A stretch of DNA of 5,710 bases, taken from the NCBI GenBank assembly GCA_002454125.1, contig DKII01000141.1, positions 1-5,710 of the forward strand, read 5' to 3'. A program made the position numbers and the translations under genes. Positions 5,126-5,710 of the stretch are shown piece by piece. The notes under the pieces were generated by a model. That model ran no database searches and had not been told where the DNA came from. It worked only from the letters and a program-made list of their open reading frames with translations. This stretch comes from Novosphingobium sp. UBA6722 (GTDB taxonomy: Bacteria; Pseudomonadota; Alphaproteobacteria; Sphingomonadales; Sphingomonadaceae). How positions within the stretch are numbered: position 1 is the first letter of the stretch; each line of letters opens with the position of its first letter.

Positions 5126-5710
5126 ATGAACGCCCAGTCCTCCGCCCGCTTCGTCAATGTCGGCGAGCGCACCAATGTCACCGGTTCGGCCGCGTTCAAG
5201 AAGCTGATCCTGGCGGGTGACTATGCCAAGGCGGTCGAGGTCGCGCGCCAGCAGGTCGAAAACGGCGCCCAGGTGATCGACGTCAACATGGACGAGGGGC
5301 TGCTCGACGCGGTCCACGCCATGACCACCTTCTTGAAGCTGATCGCAGCGGAACCGGATATCGCCCGCGTACCGGTGATGATCGACAGCTCCAAGTGGGA
5401 AGTGATCGAGGCCGGCCTCAAGTGCGTTTCGGGCAAGCCGATCGTCAATTCGATCTCGATGAAGGAAGGCGAAGAGCCCTTCCTGGCCCAGGCCCGCAAG
5501 TGCATGGACTATGGCGCGGCCGTGGTGGTCATGGCCTTTGACGAACAGGGTCAGGCCGATAGCAAGGACCGCAAGGTCGAGATCTGCGAGCGCGCCTACA
5601 AACTGCTGACCGGGATCGGCTTCCCGCCCGAGGACATCATCTTCGACCCGAACATCTTCGCGGTGGCCACGGGCATCGAGGAGCACAACAACTACGCGGT
5701 GGACTTCATC
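5126..5710 (+). CDS. metH: Cobalamin-dependent methionine synthase, pterin/cobalamin part (split MetH, part 2; 3' end outside window)
   Basis: The first 195 codons of a gene that continues past the window. From ATG 5126 the protein enters directly the 5-methyl-THF-binding (pterin) domain: FVNVGERTNVTGSAAFKKL (9-27), QQVENGAQVIDVNMDEGLLD (42-61), PVMIDSSKWEVIEAGLKC (83-100), GKPIVNSISMKEGEE (103-117), AAVVVMAFDEQGQAD (131-145) and FDPNIFAVATGIEEHNNYA (173-191). All match closely the second module of E. coli MetH as I remember it. The cobalamin-binding and SAM-reactivation domains are expected downstream but not seen. It begins 4 bases after the stop of part 1 in a different frame and has no clear ribosome binding site, so initiation is probably coupled. 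The two chains together would transfer the methyl group from methyl-THF to cobalamin and then to homocysteine. Confidence 0.95.
   Translation, partial: MNAQSSARFVNVGERTNVTGSAAFKKLILAGDYAKAVEVARQQVENGAQVIDVNMDEGLLDAVHAMTTFLKLIAAEPDIARVPVMIDSSKWEVIEAGLKCVSGKPIVNSISMKEGEEPFLAQARKCMDYGAAVVVMAFDEQGQADSKDRKVEICERAYKLLTGIGFPPEDIIFDPNIFAVATGIEEHNNYAVDFI

Noticed and set aside
5110..5130. metH interrupted by a frameshift (pseudogene)
   Set aside because: Each part has its own start and stop placed at a domain border, with full motifs on both sides, and two-gene MetH is known in this bacterial group.

Overview
The window looks like a piece of chromosome from a high-GC alphaproteobacterium, most likely a sphingomonad (Sphingomonadaceae/Erythrobacteraceae). 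The reasons are base composition, protein flavour, a dispersed repeat arm pair (…GAGCCTGTCGAAG… / CTTCGACAAGCTC…) that I recognise from memory of sphingomonad genomes, and a methionine synthase encoded as two separate genes. No tRNA, rRNA, IS element, phage gene or CRISPR array was seen.

Layout: (1) positions 1-357 hold the C-terminal end of a PLP-dependent class I/II aminotransferase. (2) 358-475 is a short gap filled by an imperfect inverted repeat, followed by a good ribosome binding site. (3) 476-1538 is a two-gene unit: an RluA-type pseudouridine synthase overlapping by 8 bases an ArfB-type ribosome-rescue hydrolase with a GGQ motif. (4) 1539-2025, on the minus strand, holds two very small Ala-rich lipoprotein genes in tandem. 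They meet arfB tail to tail with no spacer, the two stops sharing the palindrome TGATCA. (5) 2026-2183 is a divergent intergenic region with a perfect 10+2+10 palindrome (CATATAAAGA-TT-TCTTTATATG) embedded in a probable promoter. (6) 2184-5710 is a tightly packed plus-strand operon: an ArsR-family DNA-binding domain fused to a SAM-dependent methyltransferase domain, metF, the homocysteine-methyltransferase half of MetH, and the start of the second MetH half (pterin-binding domain), which runs off the window.

The last block forms a coherent methionine/one-carbon unit. MetF makes 5-methyl-tetrahydrofolate. The split MetH passes that methyl group through cobalamin to homocysteine to form methionine. 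The regulator at the head of the operon probably binds the palindrome at its own promoter and responds to S-adenosylhomocysteine or S-adenosylmethionine, as known for SahR-type ArsR regulators in Proteobacteria. I see no wholly new system. The items most worth a second look are the fused regulator with its exact palindrome, its apparently leaderless start, the clean MetH split, and the pair of tiny lipoproteins.
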